A stretch of 64,000 nt of DNA from assembly GCF_900087015.1 (NCBI RefSeq), contig NZ_FLKP01000002.1, positions 2,046,001 through 2,110,000 on the forward strand, written 5' to 3'. How positions within the stretch are numbered: the first letter of the stretch is position 1; every line of letters begins with the position of its first letter. This document shows, in pieces, positions 15,179 through 23,356 of this stretch. A model generated the notes under the pieces. That model did no database searches, was not told the origin of the DNA, and saw only the letters and a program-made list of their open reading frames with translations. The position numbers were made by a program, and so were the translations under genes. The stretch is from Christensenella timonensis (GTDB lineage Bacteria; Bacillota; Clostridia; Christensenellales; Christensenellaceae).

Positions 15179-15880
15179 TCACATTTCGTTCCCAATAGAC
15201 CAGCCAACTACAATTCCATTTTCGACTGCTATATACAAACTCCATGCCTGCTCAAAATACTCGTCCATATGGTTCACCACATACTGCCCATTCACATGAA
15301 TATCGTTCTCCAAGTAGTTCATAAATCCGGCAGTTGTCAACTTCTGTCCATCTTTCGTGATAAAGATTTCTGTATAAAATCCCACAATTTCATCCGTTGG
15401 CGCTTCCTTTACCATCTCTGCGATCTGTTCGATGGAAAGATCAAAAGTGTCTATTCCCCCTGGCTCTTTTCTGCGCCATGCAAACGCGTATCCATCGTAT
15501 GCCTCAACCATCTCTTCCATCGTGCTTCCTATACCGATTCCATGTTTCGTCCCAAATGCATGTCCCCGCAGGTCGTACGGCTGCCCCTCGAACCGTTCCC
15601 CGTAATATTCCGAATATGGATCCGCAGGGCTAAAATCCTGGTTTCCCATCTCTTCTGTCGTGAGGACGGGTTTCCCGTCCTCATAGATGTAGAATTCGTC
15701 AAGGCCGAGTACTTTCAGATTCTCGTCGTAGATATATTCTTTCTCGTCGCTCTTGGGCGTAAGCAGTTTTTTCGTTCCCTCCGCGATGCCCACCGCGCTT
15801 TCGATGAGCGTACAGCCCGCAAGACCCACGCACAGCGCGGCGCATACAGCCACCGCTAAAATCTTCTTTCGTCCGTTCAT
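15179..15880 (-). CDS. lipoprotein, cassette I candidate immunity protein A
   Basis: 233 residues, lipobox LAGC at about residue 22. Its ATG (15880) overlaps the TGA of the large modular gene by ATGA, so the two are translationally coupled. An additional GGAGG lies upstream inside the partner gene. Conserved blocks with the downstream copy include EKEYIYDENLKVL, DEFYIYEDGKPVLTTEEMG and YGERFEGQPYDLRGHA. No enzymatic motif is visible. Coupling plus extracytoplasmic location make an immunity role the best guess. Confidence 0.8.
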   Translation of the reverse strand: MNGRKKILAVAVCAALCVGLAGCTLIESAVGIAEGTKKLLTPKSDEKEYIYDENLKVLGLDEFYIYEDGKPVLTTEEMGNQDFSPADPYSEYYGERFEGQPYDLRGHAFGTKHGIGIGSTMEEMVEAYDGYAFAWRRKEPGGIDTFDLSIEQIAEMVKEAPTDEIVGFYTEIFITKDGQKLTTAGFMNYLENDIHVNGQYVVNHMDEYFEQAWSLYIAVENGIVVGWSIGNEM

Positions 15881-17931
15881 TTTTTCTTTCCTCCCATATA
15901 CCACGGCTGGTTGAAGCTGATGACCACATACGGCATGCCGTCCGCCGTGTATCCTCCGTCCGTAGCCTTGATCTGCTCTGCCTCGCCTCCCAGCGCGTAA
16001 CCCAGTCCCCCAAACGGACCGGACAGCAGGGCGTCTTGTACGTTTTGTTTGTTTTGCTCGCCGATCGCCTGCGTCATGGCCCGCAGATAAGGTACGTCGT
16101 CCTTGCTCTTTCCCGTCAGCCGTCCCTCGACCACCACGTCGCCCGCGTTTAACTTATGCGCGATGTTATCCGCTTCCTGCGGGGAATACCCTTTTTCCCG
16201 CAGCAGACCGGCCATATCCTCCGGATGCATCGCCGCATATTGCCAGAATATCTCGTCCCCTGAGCTGTAGGTAAATAATTCGTTCCCTTGCTTGTCCTTC
16301 ACTGTCAGATCGATGTGAAAGCGGTTGTCGTCCACTTTCGCCCAATCACCCTTACCTACTTCCTCATAAAGTCCGAATTCCCCGCCGAACAGCGAGCCGT
16401 AACCGCCGCTCCAGCCGCGCAATTGATAATGATGTTCCTTATTATTTTTATCCATTACGCTAAACGGCACGGTGTCCGTTTTCAAATCAAAGCCCAATAC
16501 GCCCTCGGCAAATTTATCCATTTCGTCGGCATAGCCGCCCTCCACATTGAAAAGCCCCGTACCCGTTGAGTGCCAAACGCCGTTTTCATCCACCTGCATG
16601 CCCGCGATTGCGTTGACTACCTGCGATGCTTCGATCAGCTTGTCCGCCGGAAGCGTCCCCTCAAAGCCCAAATCCGCAAATGCCTTACGCACGGCCGCCG
16701 CCTCGATCTGTTGCAGCATCTCATTATTAAATGGCTGGCTCAAAAATCGGGCTGCCGATACCGAGTCGGAAAACATTCCGATCCCCATAAGCACCTTCGC
16801 GCGCGTATCGTCGTCCCCCATCATCACGCTGTGCATAACATCCCGGACATTATCTATCGTCTTTTGTGCGCCAGGTGAAAGCTCATATTCATTGCCCTGC
16901 ACCCACGGCCTCAGCACAGCGTCCTGCTGCTCCTTGGTCATGCTGTCCCACGCTTCCTGCATCACTCCAATATCGAACAGGCTTTTGACAACTTCGTTCG
17001 GCACCAGCTTACGCAGGTCATCTAAAGAATGAAACGATTCTGGCAACGGCTCTTGCGGCGGCTGCCACCCGAACTGCGCCGCCTCCGTCGACGCCTTTTT
17101 GTCGTTCCCCTGCGGCGGCTGCCACCCGGATTGCGCTGCCTCCGTCGACGCTTTTTTGTCGTCTTTATCCATAGTATACACCATATTCGTTCCATACGCC
17201 GTATCTTTTTGCTGCGGCTCCTCCTCCGTTTGCCCGCTCACCTTGCCCCGCAGCTGCGCGATCCGCCTCTCCAGCGCGGGCATAAACTGTTCCATCTGCC
17301 CTTGCACAAACTCCTTTTTCAGTTCTTCCTCCCCAAACAGCCCCTGCAAAAACGGATCCGACAGGTCTCCATCCGTCCAGTTTCCCTGCTTGCCTGTCCC
17401 TTCCGCCGGTTTTACCTCGCCCGACATCAGCTGCCCCGCCAACTGCCCCACGGCCTCCTTGAACGCCTTTATCCTGCCTTCCCTGTATTCCTGCTCCCAG
17501 CTGTCACGGTTCAGTTCCATCAAAAACGGGTCACCCGTATCTCCCTCGTGCGCCAGCACATTGTCCATCAGCGTCCGCGCGTATGGCTTGCCCTGCGCCT
17601 GTGGCGCGCCTTCCTTCTCCCCTTCCTGCTTTTGCATCTGCGGCGGCTGCCACCCGAACTGTGCCGCCTGCGTCGCCGCCGTTTTGCCGTTCCCCTGCGG
17701 CGGCTGCCAACCGCTTTGTGCCGCTTCCAGCGCCGCCTGCTTTGCCCGCTCCTCCGCTTCTTGCTGCCTGCGCTTACGTTCCTCTTCTTCCTGCCGTTTA
17801 CGTTCTTCCTCTTCTTTTCTCCGGCGTTCCTCCTCTTTCCTGCGCCGCTCCGCCTCGCGCTTCTGCCGCGCCCGCTCCTCTTCCTGCCTGCGTATCCGGG
17901 CATCCCGCTCGCTGTGCTGATCGTTTCCCAT
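15877..17931 (-). CDS. cassette I modular toxin-like protein (coiled coil / GWQPPQ repeats / DPFL modules / DUF4474-like C-terminus)
   Basis: 684 residues, no signal peptide. Order: Arg/Glu-rich charged helix (1-75); two 19-residue repeats with GWQPPQ (75-115); two related DPFL modules (DPFLMELNRDSW near 132, DPFLQGLFGEEE near 190); two more GWQPPQ repeats (near 260-295); then a unique ~380-residue region. Within the latter, HHYQLRGWSGGYGSLFGGEFGLYEE resembles DUF4474, found at the ends of modular secreted or toxin-like proteins. The first ~295 residues are almost identical to cassette II, while the C-terminus is unrelated. ATG 17931 has AAAGGAAAAGG upstream. A GTG at 17964 lies in the leader hairpin and is rejected. 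Function unproven; a polymorphic-toxin effector is the best model. Confidence 0.8.
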   Translation of the reverse strand: MGNDQHSERDARIRRQEEERARQKREAERRRKEEERRRKEEEERKRQEEEERKRRQQEAEERAKQAALEAAQSGWQPPQGNGKTAATQAAQFGWQPPQMQKQEGEKEGAPQAQGKPYARTLMDNVLAHEGDTGDPFLMELNRDSWEQEYREGRIKAFKEAVGQLAGQLMSGEVKPAEGTGKQGNWTDGDLSDPFLQGLFGEEELKKEFVQGQMEQFMPALERRIAQLRGKVSGQTEEEPQQKDTAYGTNMVYTMDKDDKKASTEAAQSGWQPPQGNDKKASTEAAQFGWQPPQEPLPESFHSLDDLRKLVPNEVVKSLFDIGVMQEAWDSMTKEQQDAVLRPWVQGNEYELSPGAQKTIDNVRDVMHSVMMGDDDTRAKVLMGIGMFSDSVSAARFLSQPFNNEMLQQIEAAAVRKAFADLGFEGTLPADKLIEASQVVNAIAGMQVDENGVWHSTGTGLFNVEGGYADEMDKFAEGVLGFDLKTDTVPFSVMDKNNKEHHYQLRGWSGGYGSLFGGEFGLYEEVGKGDWAKVDDNRFHIDLTVKDKQGNELFTYSSGDEIFWQYAAMHPEDMAGLLREKGYSPQEADNIAHKLNAGDVVVEGRLTGKSKDDVPYLRAMTQAIGEQNKQNVQDALLSGPFGGLGYALGGEAEQIKATDGGYTADGMPYVVISFNQPWYMGGKKK
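17045..17165 (-). repeat. 57-bp tandem repeats (second block, cassette I)
   Basis: Two in-frame copies of a 57-bp unit that encodes the 19-residue repeat containing AAQ(S/F)GWQPPQ and an acidic/basic linker. Length divisible by three keeps the frame when copies are gained or lost. Confidence 0.85.
17636..17742 (-). repeat. 57-bp tandem repeats (first block, cassette I)
   Basis: Two copies of the GWQPPQ-encoding unit directly after the charged helix. Cassette II has four copies at the same place. Confidence 0.85.
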
Positions 17932-17950
17932 TTTTCCTTTTCCTTTCCAT

Positions 17951-17978
17951 AAAAAAAGAAGCACATCCCTGTGCTCCT
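17951..17978 (-). terminator. leader hairpin plus T-run just upstream of cassette I
   Basis: GCACA/TGTGC with an outer AGGA/TTCT extension, loop GGGA, followed on the - strand by seven T, ends only 20 nt before the ATG. There is no room for a promoter after it, so it must lie in the 5' leader of the toxin-like gene or terminate readthrough from the ArpU-like gene. Sequence and position are conserved in cassette II. Confidence 0.7.
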
Positions 17979-18000
17979 TCCCATATTTTTTTACGATCCT

Positions 18001-18056
18001 ATCATACCACGCCCGCCCCGGACTTTGGCGGACATCTGCCGGACTTTTTCGGACAT
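18001..18056 (-). promoter_or_regulatory. cassette I control region: four phased GTCCG sites and extended -10
   Basis: On the - strand GTCCG occurs four times (complements at 18050, 18040, 18029, 18019), spaced 10, 11 and 10 bp, so all face one side of the helix; equally, a 21-bp unit is repeated twice. An extended -10 TGGTATGAT follows (complement 18001-18009), with no good -35 box, as expected for an activator-dependent promoter. The identical array is upstream of cassette II. Confidence 0.65.
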
Positions 18057-18500
18057 TCAGCGCGCTTCCGCAAGCTTTCTCAACGCCGACGCGCGCACCC
18101 GCCCAAGCTGCCGCTCGCAGTAGCCGATCTCCGCCGCCACTTTCCCGTGCGCGATCCTGTCCACATACCGCCGCCTGATATACCGCCGCTCATATTCGTT
18201 TAACCCCGCCGTGTCAATGCGCTCCTTCATGCGCCCATACGCCGCATAAATCTCCCCAATGCACCCCAGCAGTTCCCTGATCTGCGTATCGTATACGTCC
18301 ACCAGCTTTTCCACCACGTCATACACCGGATCATTCGGCAGTCCACCCTGCACCCGCACGCCATCCGTCATAGGCGCGCGCAGCATGCTGTCCACGATCT
18401 CGATCTTTTTCGCCGCCAGCTCCCGTACCTCCTCCTCTAACTCACGCGCCTGCTCCATCAGGTCGCCGTACCTGTATAATTCCCGTTCTATCGCCTGCAT
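18057..18500 (-). CDS. ArpU-like phage transcriptional regulator
   Basis: 147 residues. An N-terminal helical part (LMEQARELEEEVRELAAKK) and a C-terminal sigma-70 region 4-like helix-turn-helix (LNEYERRYIRRRYVDRIAHGKVAAEIGYCERQLGRVRASALRKL) match the ArpU/DUF1492 class that switches on late genes in Gram-positive prophages. Its stop is directly followed by the GTCCG array of cassette I, so it is the nearest candidate activator of that promoter. However, cassette II has the same array without an adjacent ArpU gene. Confidence 0.75.
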   Translation of the reverse strand: MQAIERELYRYGDLMEQARELEEEVRELAAKKIEIVDSMLRAPMTDGVRVQGGLPNDPVYDVVEKLVDVYDTQIRELLGCIGEIYAAYGRMKERIDTAGLNEYERRYIRRRYVDRIAHGKVAAEIGYCERQLGRVRASALRKLAEAR

Positions 18501-18519
18501 TTTTTACCCGCCTTCCCCA

Positions 18520-18545
18520 ATTGTTACGATTGTTAACAATTTCTT
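18520..18545. promoter_or_regulatory. possible operator upstream of the ArpU-like gene
   Basis: A perfect palindrome TTGTTAACAA adjoins an extra TTGTTA half-site, within 45 bp of the ArpU-like ATG. The flanking 100 bp are very AT-rich and contain no gene. Confidence 0.4.
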
Positions 18546-18633
18546 CATTCATTTAACATCATTTATTCACATAACTCATTTATAGTAAAAGCATAAACAA
18601 GCTATAAATTTTCTTTTTCATTTTCTTCCTTAT

Positions 18634-18668
18634 ATGAAGCGCTCCACAGCCGGGGGCGCTTCTTTTTG
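18634..18668 (+). terminator. hairpin with T-run facing right
   Basis: GAAGCGC and GCGCTTC pair around a GC-rich loop and TTTTTG follows on the + strand. No + strand gene lies directly upstream. It overlaps the 3' end of the 3D-domain gene on the - strand, where it could act as a 3' stem. Confidence 0.5.
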
Positions 18669-18669
18669 T

Positions 18670-19305
18670 TTACCACCGTACCAGCGCGCAGAATTTGTCA
18701 AATTCACCGTGCCCCGAAACCGCAAGGTCAATGATATTCCCTTTGATCCTGCCGCCCGTATCCTCCGCCACCCGCCAGCCTACGCCGTCGATGTATATAT
18801 GCGTCCCCAGCGGGATCACCGCCGGGTCGACCGCGACCGTTCGCCCGGGCGTTACTTGCGTACCCGTCGCCGTACCGCTGTAACCGCTGTTGCATTCCTC
18901 GCACGGGCAGTAGGTTGTGATGGTGAACGTCCCGCCGTTTCCCGTAGGTTCCGCGCCATCCGGTGCATCATCCCCCAGGGGGCCTTCTCTGCCTTCGGCA
19001 TTCACCTTGTACCCCGTAAACCCGCCCCACAGCCAGCGCAGGCCGCCATCCGTGTTGCACAGTACATATTCCGTCATGCCCGCGTAGCCCTCGACTTGCT
19101 CCGCGCGGATCACGTACACCGTATCCCCCGCGCACACTTCCTCCGCCAGCTCGCCCATCGGCCGCAGCGCATATGCGCAGTCCGTCGTTGCGATCCGCAG
19201 CTCCGTTACTTCCGCCGTGTCAAGCCCTCCTGCCAGCGCCGCGCCTCCTGCGCAAAACGTCCATACCGCCGCGCATATACATAATATTCTTTTTATCCTT
19301 TTCAT
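18670..19305 (-). CDS. secreted 3D-domain (YocH/RpfB-like) cell-wall protein within the prophage
   Basis: 211 residues with a signal peptide (ILCICAAVWTFCAGGAALA). Residues 135-210 are a 3D domain: an FTITTYCPC start, then three conserved Asp in VAVDPAVIPLGT, VAEDTGGRIKG and IIDLAVSG. 3D domains form the double-psi barrel of lytic transglycosylase-like muralytic proteins. It lies between the ArpU-like and replisome-organizer genes, unusual for a wall-remodelling enzyme. Around residue 95 (KVNAEGREGPLG) it carries a short in-frame repeat also found in the 85-residue gene at 20.3 kb. Confidence 0.8.
   Translation of the reverse strand: MKRIKRILCICAAVWTFCAGGAALAGGLDTAEVTELRIATTDCAYALRPMGELAEEVCAGDTVYVIRAEQVEGYAGMTEYVLCNTDGGLRWLWGGFTGYKVNAEGREGPLGDDAPDGAEPTGNGGTFTITTYCPCEECNSGYSGTATGTQVTPGRTVAVDPAVIPLGTHIYIDGVGWRVAEDTGGRIKGNIIDLAVSGHGEFDKFCALVRW
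18972..19016 (-). repeat. in-frame palindromic element copy 1
   Basis: On the - strand GTACAAGGTGAAT, a short variable segment, then GAGAAGGCCCCCTGGGGG. It is shared with two adjacent copies at 20384-20475 and translated in the same frame (KVN..REGPLG/PGG). Confidence 0.7.
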
Positions 19306-19406
19306 GTTTAACGTCCCCCAAATCGTTTATCCTATAGGCAGAATCCTACATCCCAGGATGCGGGATATCATATATAGGAGGTAGAGCCCATGTTCTACCA
19401 ACGCTG

Positions 19407-19445
19407 ACCCCTAGCCAGCCACAAGCCGGCCGGGGGTCATTTGTT
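19407..19445. terminator. GC-rich hairpin at the 3' end of the replisome-organizer gene
   Basis: TGACCCC pairs with GGGGTCA around an inner GCCAGCC/GGCCGG region and is followed by TTTGTTTT on the + strand. It overlaps the stop codon of the leftward replication gene. Confidence 0.5.
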
Positions 19446-20147
19446 TTGCCCGCCGTATAGCTTTTCAAGCTCGGCAAAGCTTTCCGAAGCGCGCATGTCC
19501 CGCTGTTCCTTCGTATATTCCCGCTGCTCGAACGCACGCCTGTCCTTATCCTTGCCCGTTTCCATACGCCGTTCCCACGTGCGCACCGAGGCCTTCCAGT
19601 CACGCATTTTCTGGCTGCCCACCATCCATCCCTTGGATTGGTAAAAGTCGTAAAACTGCTGTGCGTCCACCTTGTTTTGCCGCTGCGTACAATACGCCCG
19701 TATCTCGGCAAGGGAAGGCTTTGCAGGGCGCGGCCCCTCTTTCCCTTCTTCCTTTTCTTCTTTTTCCTTTATCTTCTTATTAGGCTGCACCCCTACCGCA
19801 CCGCTGCGGTAGCCCTCCGGCAGCGGTATCTTGGAAGCGGTGGGTTTGTTGATCGTCTGGAAGCTGTTCCAGCTTTCGAGCACGTAATATTCCTTTTCGT
19901 CATGCGTATAAAAGGTGACGGACATGTGTGAAGCTATCTCCTGAAGCGTCTTTTCCATGTCGGCCGCCCTTAATTTCTCGTCATAAGGAAACAATATGGA
20001 TTTCAAATACAGTGCGTTCGCCCGCCCGCGCCCCTCATCGTCCGCGTTGGAAAACAGGCCGATAAACACAAGCTTGGCAAGGGTTGAGAGCCGGGCGAAA
20101 TCCTCACTCTGCCAGATCCCCGGGTCGATCATCCGTTTCCGCGCCAT
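19437..20147 (-). CDS. phage replisome organizer / DnaD-like replication protein
   Basis: 236 residues. The N-terminal RMIDPGIWQSEDFARLSTLAKLVFIGLFSNADDEGRGRA is the winged-helix start of phage replisome organizers. The middle is a Lys/Glu-rich linker. The C-terminal FYDFYQSKGWMVGSQKMRDWKASVRTWE is the DnaB-2/DnaD-like motif that recruits helicase. Its start overlaps the upstream 55-residue ORF in the early operon. Confidence 0.88.
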   Translation of the reverse strand: MARKRMIDPGIWQSEDFARLSTLAKLVFIGLFSNADDEGRGRANALYLKSILFPYDEKLRAADMEKTLQEIASHMSVTFYTHDEKEYYVLESWNSFQTINKPTASKIPLPEGYRSGAVGVQPNKKIKEKEEKEEGKEGPRPAKPSLAEIRAYCTQRQNKVDAQQFYDFYQSKGWMVGSQKMRDWKASVRTWERRMETGKDKDRRAFEQREYTKEQRDMRASESFAELEKLYGGQNK

Positions 20148-20271
20148 GCCGCCGCACTCCCTTTCCTGTCGTTTCTTGCTTCCGCAGGCCGCCGCGCTCC
20201 TGCCACATCGTGTTGTTGCCCGTCCCCATCGCCTGTGCGATGTACGGTGCGTCAGGTATTTCCACGATCAT
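20104..20271 (-). CDS. small phage early protein (55 aa)
   Basis: MIVEIPDAPYIAQAMGTGNN start. ATG 20271 is preceded by GGGAGGGG and overlaps the stop of the upstream gene by ATGA. Its own 3' end overlaps the replisome-organizer start by 44 bp. Coupling on both sides supports a real gene. Function unknown. Confidence 0.6.
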   Translation of the reverse strand: MIVEIPDAPYIAQAMGTGNNTMWQERGGLRKQETTGKGVRRHGAETDDRPGDLAE

Positions 20272-20525
20272 CTTTCGCCCCTCCCGGATTCCCCGTCCGC
20301 CACGATCTTTACTTCCACGCTTTTGATAGCGTACTCGTGCGCGAGCTCCCTCACCTCGTCCAGTAAACGACGCATTGCTTCGCCCCCCGGAGGGCCTTCT
20401 CTCCTCCCTACGCTCGGATTCACCTTGCCCCCCAGGGGGCCCTCTCTCTCCGCTTCGCGTCGATTCACCTTGTACTTCCTGAAAAAGCCGAACGGCCCGT
20501 TTACGAAATACAGCTTAGCTATCAT
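20268..20525 (-). CDS. small phage early protein with in-frame palindromic insertions (85 aa)
   Basis: The first gene of the leftward early operon. Residues 1-20 (MIAKLYFVNGPFGFFRKYKV) and 50-75 (MRRLLDEVRELAHEYAIKSVEVKIV) look like normal protein. The Gly/Pro/Arg-rich middle is encoded by two back-to-back copies of the short palindromic element also present in the 3D-domain gene. Function unknown. Confidence 0.65.
   Translation of the reverse strand: MIAKLYFVNGPFGFFRKYKVNRREAEREGPLGGKVNPSVGRREGPPGGEAMRRLLDEVRELAHEYAIKSVEVKIVADGESGRGER
20384..20475 (-). repeat. in-frame palindromic element copies 2 and 3 (tandem)
   Basis: Two head-to-tail copies, each AAGGTGAAT, a variable arginine-coding segment, then GAGAGAAGGCCC(C/T)CCGGGGGG-like palindrome, inside an open reading frame. 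Confidence 0.7.
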
Positions 20526-20543
20526 ATTTCCACCCGCTTTCTA

Positions 20544-20572
20544 TTGACATGGAGAGGAAAATATTCTATTAT
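20544..20572 (+). promoter_or_regulatory. candidate rightward promoter of the repressor
   Basis: TTGACA (20544-20549), 17-bp spacer, TATTAT (20567-20572). It contains an operator-like GGAAAATATTCTAT at 20556-20569, consistent with autoregulation. Confidence 0.6.
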
Positions 20573-20615
20573 TAGTATAAGTATTGACTGCGACATTGCT
20601 TATTCTATGGGTTAA

Positions 20616-20694
20616 ATGGCATATTTTCCTCTCAATACTCATTATAATGGCAAATATTCCTTTTGTCAATCTTTATTTTTGGAAAATTTGCCAT
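20616..20694. promoter_or_regulatory. prophage early promoter with repressor operators
   Basis: A perfect leftward promoter: TTGACA (complement 20664-20669), 17-bp spacer, TATAAT (complement 20641-20646). Its spacer contains GGAATATTTGCCAT (complement 20647-20660). Related sites are GGAAAATTTGCCAT at 20681-20694 and GGAAAATATGCCAT (complement 20616-20629). Repressor binding would occlude the promoter, as in cI/Cro switches. Confidence 0.75.
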
Positions 20695-20714
20695 CTAGTA
20701 AGGTGAGCCGAAAA

Positions 20715-21053
20715 ATGGAACTTACGGAACGCATTCGTGAGCTGTGCCAGAAAAAAAACACCAACTTCGCAGCCTTAGAGCGCGAGCTGGGGTTTGGCCA
20801 GGGAACGATACGCAAGTGGGACACAAGCTCCCCCTCCGGCGATAAGCTGGATAAGGTAGCCGATTATTTTGACGTGTCGGTAGATTACCTTTTGGGGCGC
20901 ATCGACGTGCCGTATCCCGTCGACCAAATGACGGTGGGCCTTTCCTCCCCGGTCGGGTATTCCGACTTAAGCGAGGACGAGCGCGCCGAGATCGACGAGA
21001 TCATCGCCATCTACGCCAAACGCAAATACAAGCGCGAACATGGCAAGGAATAA
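20715..21053 (+). CDS. cI-like XRE-family prophage repressor
   Basis: 112 residues. The HTH_3 domain covers residues 1-60 (ELTERIRELCQKKNTNFAALERELGFGQGTIRKWDTSSPSGDKLDKVADYF...) and is followed by VSVDYLLGR. The acidic/basic C-terminal tail lacks a LexA-type protease domain. ATG 20715 has AAGGTGAG upstream. A longer start at 20616 would read through the operators. It is divergent from the early operon. Confidence 0.88.
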   Translation: MELTERIRELCQKKNTNFAALERELGFGQGTIRKWDTSSPSGDKLDKVADYFDVSVDYLLGRIDVPYPVDQMTVGLSSPVGYSDLSEDERAEIDEIIAIYAKRKYKREHGKE

Positions 21054-21086
21054 AAAAGGACTGGGTTTTCACCCAGTCCTTTTTTA
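21052..21086. terminator. bidirectional terminator between repressor and enolase
   Basis: AAAAAAGGACTGGGT pairs with ACCCAGTCCTTTTTT around a 3-5-nt loop, serving both convergent genes. It is a natural right boundary for the prophage. Confidence 0.92.
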
Positions 21087-21100
21087 TATGTTTGGTTTGC

Positions 21101-22454
<1,354 letters not shown>

Positions 22455-22487
22455 GATTTACTATTCCATTCATACCCAAAAACAGGC

Positions 22488-22524
22488 ATAAAAAAACAGG
22501 CTGAAGAAATTTTTCCCAGCCTGC
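22488..22524 (-). terminator. terminator of cassette II operon
   Basis: CAGGCTG (22497-22503) pairs with CAGCCTG (22517-22523). On the - strand it is followed by seven T, 30 nt after the last membrane-protein gene. Confidence 0.85.
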
Positions 22525-22552
22525 CTTTGGTTTGCGGGCATTTCATCGCTGT

Positions 22553-23350
22553 TTACTCCTGCCGCCCGAGCAGCGGCTCCAATATTTCGGGTGATACTCT
22601 TACAATGTTATAAGGATTCTTAATAAATCCTGCTCCATTATCTTCAACCGCATTTGAAAGTTCATATTCATTTGTGCTACAGTACCATACGGTAAATGTA
22701 CAATCCAGCATCGGATACTCATCACTTAAAAATTGCAATATTCCCAAATATTCGCTGGGTCCCGCGCCTAATGGATCAACACCATCCCGCATTTTCATTT
22801 CATCAGTCAATTGCTTGATCTCTGCTTTGTCGCGCGTCGAATTCAGAAATTCCATTTCAGACTTTTCCTTATATCTATCATGATAATCCGCTTCGTCTTT
22901 ATAAAATCTTATCTCATCCACCGTTTGCTCGTCTACCGGCGGCGGGTCGATCGAAGCGCGGCGGTAAAGCTCGCTGTATATCCCTGTCCCCCACTGCGTA
23001 TCCAACTGCAAATAATCCCTGTTTGGGTCGTCCCTTAAGGAACGCAGCGTCGCGCCCCCCATATAGTTGCCATACCCGATCACTTCCCCTACCGCTTTTG
23101 CCCGCCACGGCGTTTGGTTCCGGTGCGTATACAGTTCCCCGTCGATCACGATGTCCGCCCATCTGCTGTCCTCCTCGGCGCCCAGCTCCCGGTAGACCGG
23201 CTTTCCCTTATAGGTATCAAAGATCAGGTTCGGACGCAAAAATTCGATCACGCCCATGCCGCTCAACACCACCAGCACAGCGATCGCCGCCGCGATCCCC
23301 CCTATGACCGATCCCGCTATGATAAGCCCCTTGCGCGTTTTCTCTTTCAT
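22553..23350 (-). CDS. cassette II single-pass membrane protein, copy 3
   Basis: 265 residues. Short basic N-terminus, one transmembrane helix (LIIAGSVIGGIAAAIAVLVVLSGMGVI), then a ~225-residue extracytoplasmic domain. Residues 1-180 are nearly identical to the two upstream copies, but the last ~85 residues differ (KMRDGVDPLGAGPSEYLGILQF...NEYELSNAVEDNGAGFIKNP). A common base with a swapped C-terminus is what is expected of immunity-type proteins under diversification. No enzyme motif. Confidence 0.75.
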   Translation of the reverse strand: MKEKTRKGLIIAGSVIGGIAAAIAVLVVLSGMGVIEFLRPNLIFDTYKGKPVYRELGAEEDSRWADIVIDGELYTHRNQTPWRAKAVGEVIGYGNYMGGATLRSLRDDPNRDYLQLDTQWGTGIYSELYRRASIDPPPVDEQTVDEIRFYKDEADYHDRYKEKSEMEFLNSTRDKAEIKQLTDEMKMRDGVDPLGAGPSEYLGILQFLSDEYPMLDCTFTVWYCSTNEYELSNAVEDNGAGFIKNPYNIVRVSPEILEPLLGRQE

Positions 23351-23356
23351 CGCTGT

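Noticed and set aside
17932-17964. GTG 17964 as start of the cassette I protein
   Set aside because: It lies within the leader hairpin, while ATG 17931 has a good ribosome binding site and is at the same place in cassette II.
18634-18668. Small + strand RNA gene ending at this terminator
   Set aside because: No promoter or conserved sequence upstream supports an independent transcript; the region is only AT-rich.
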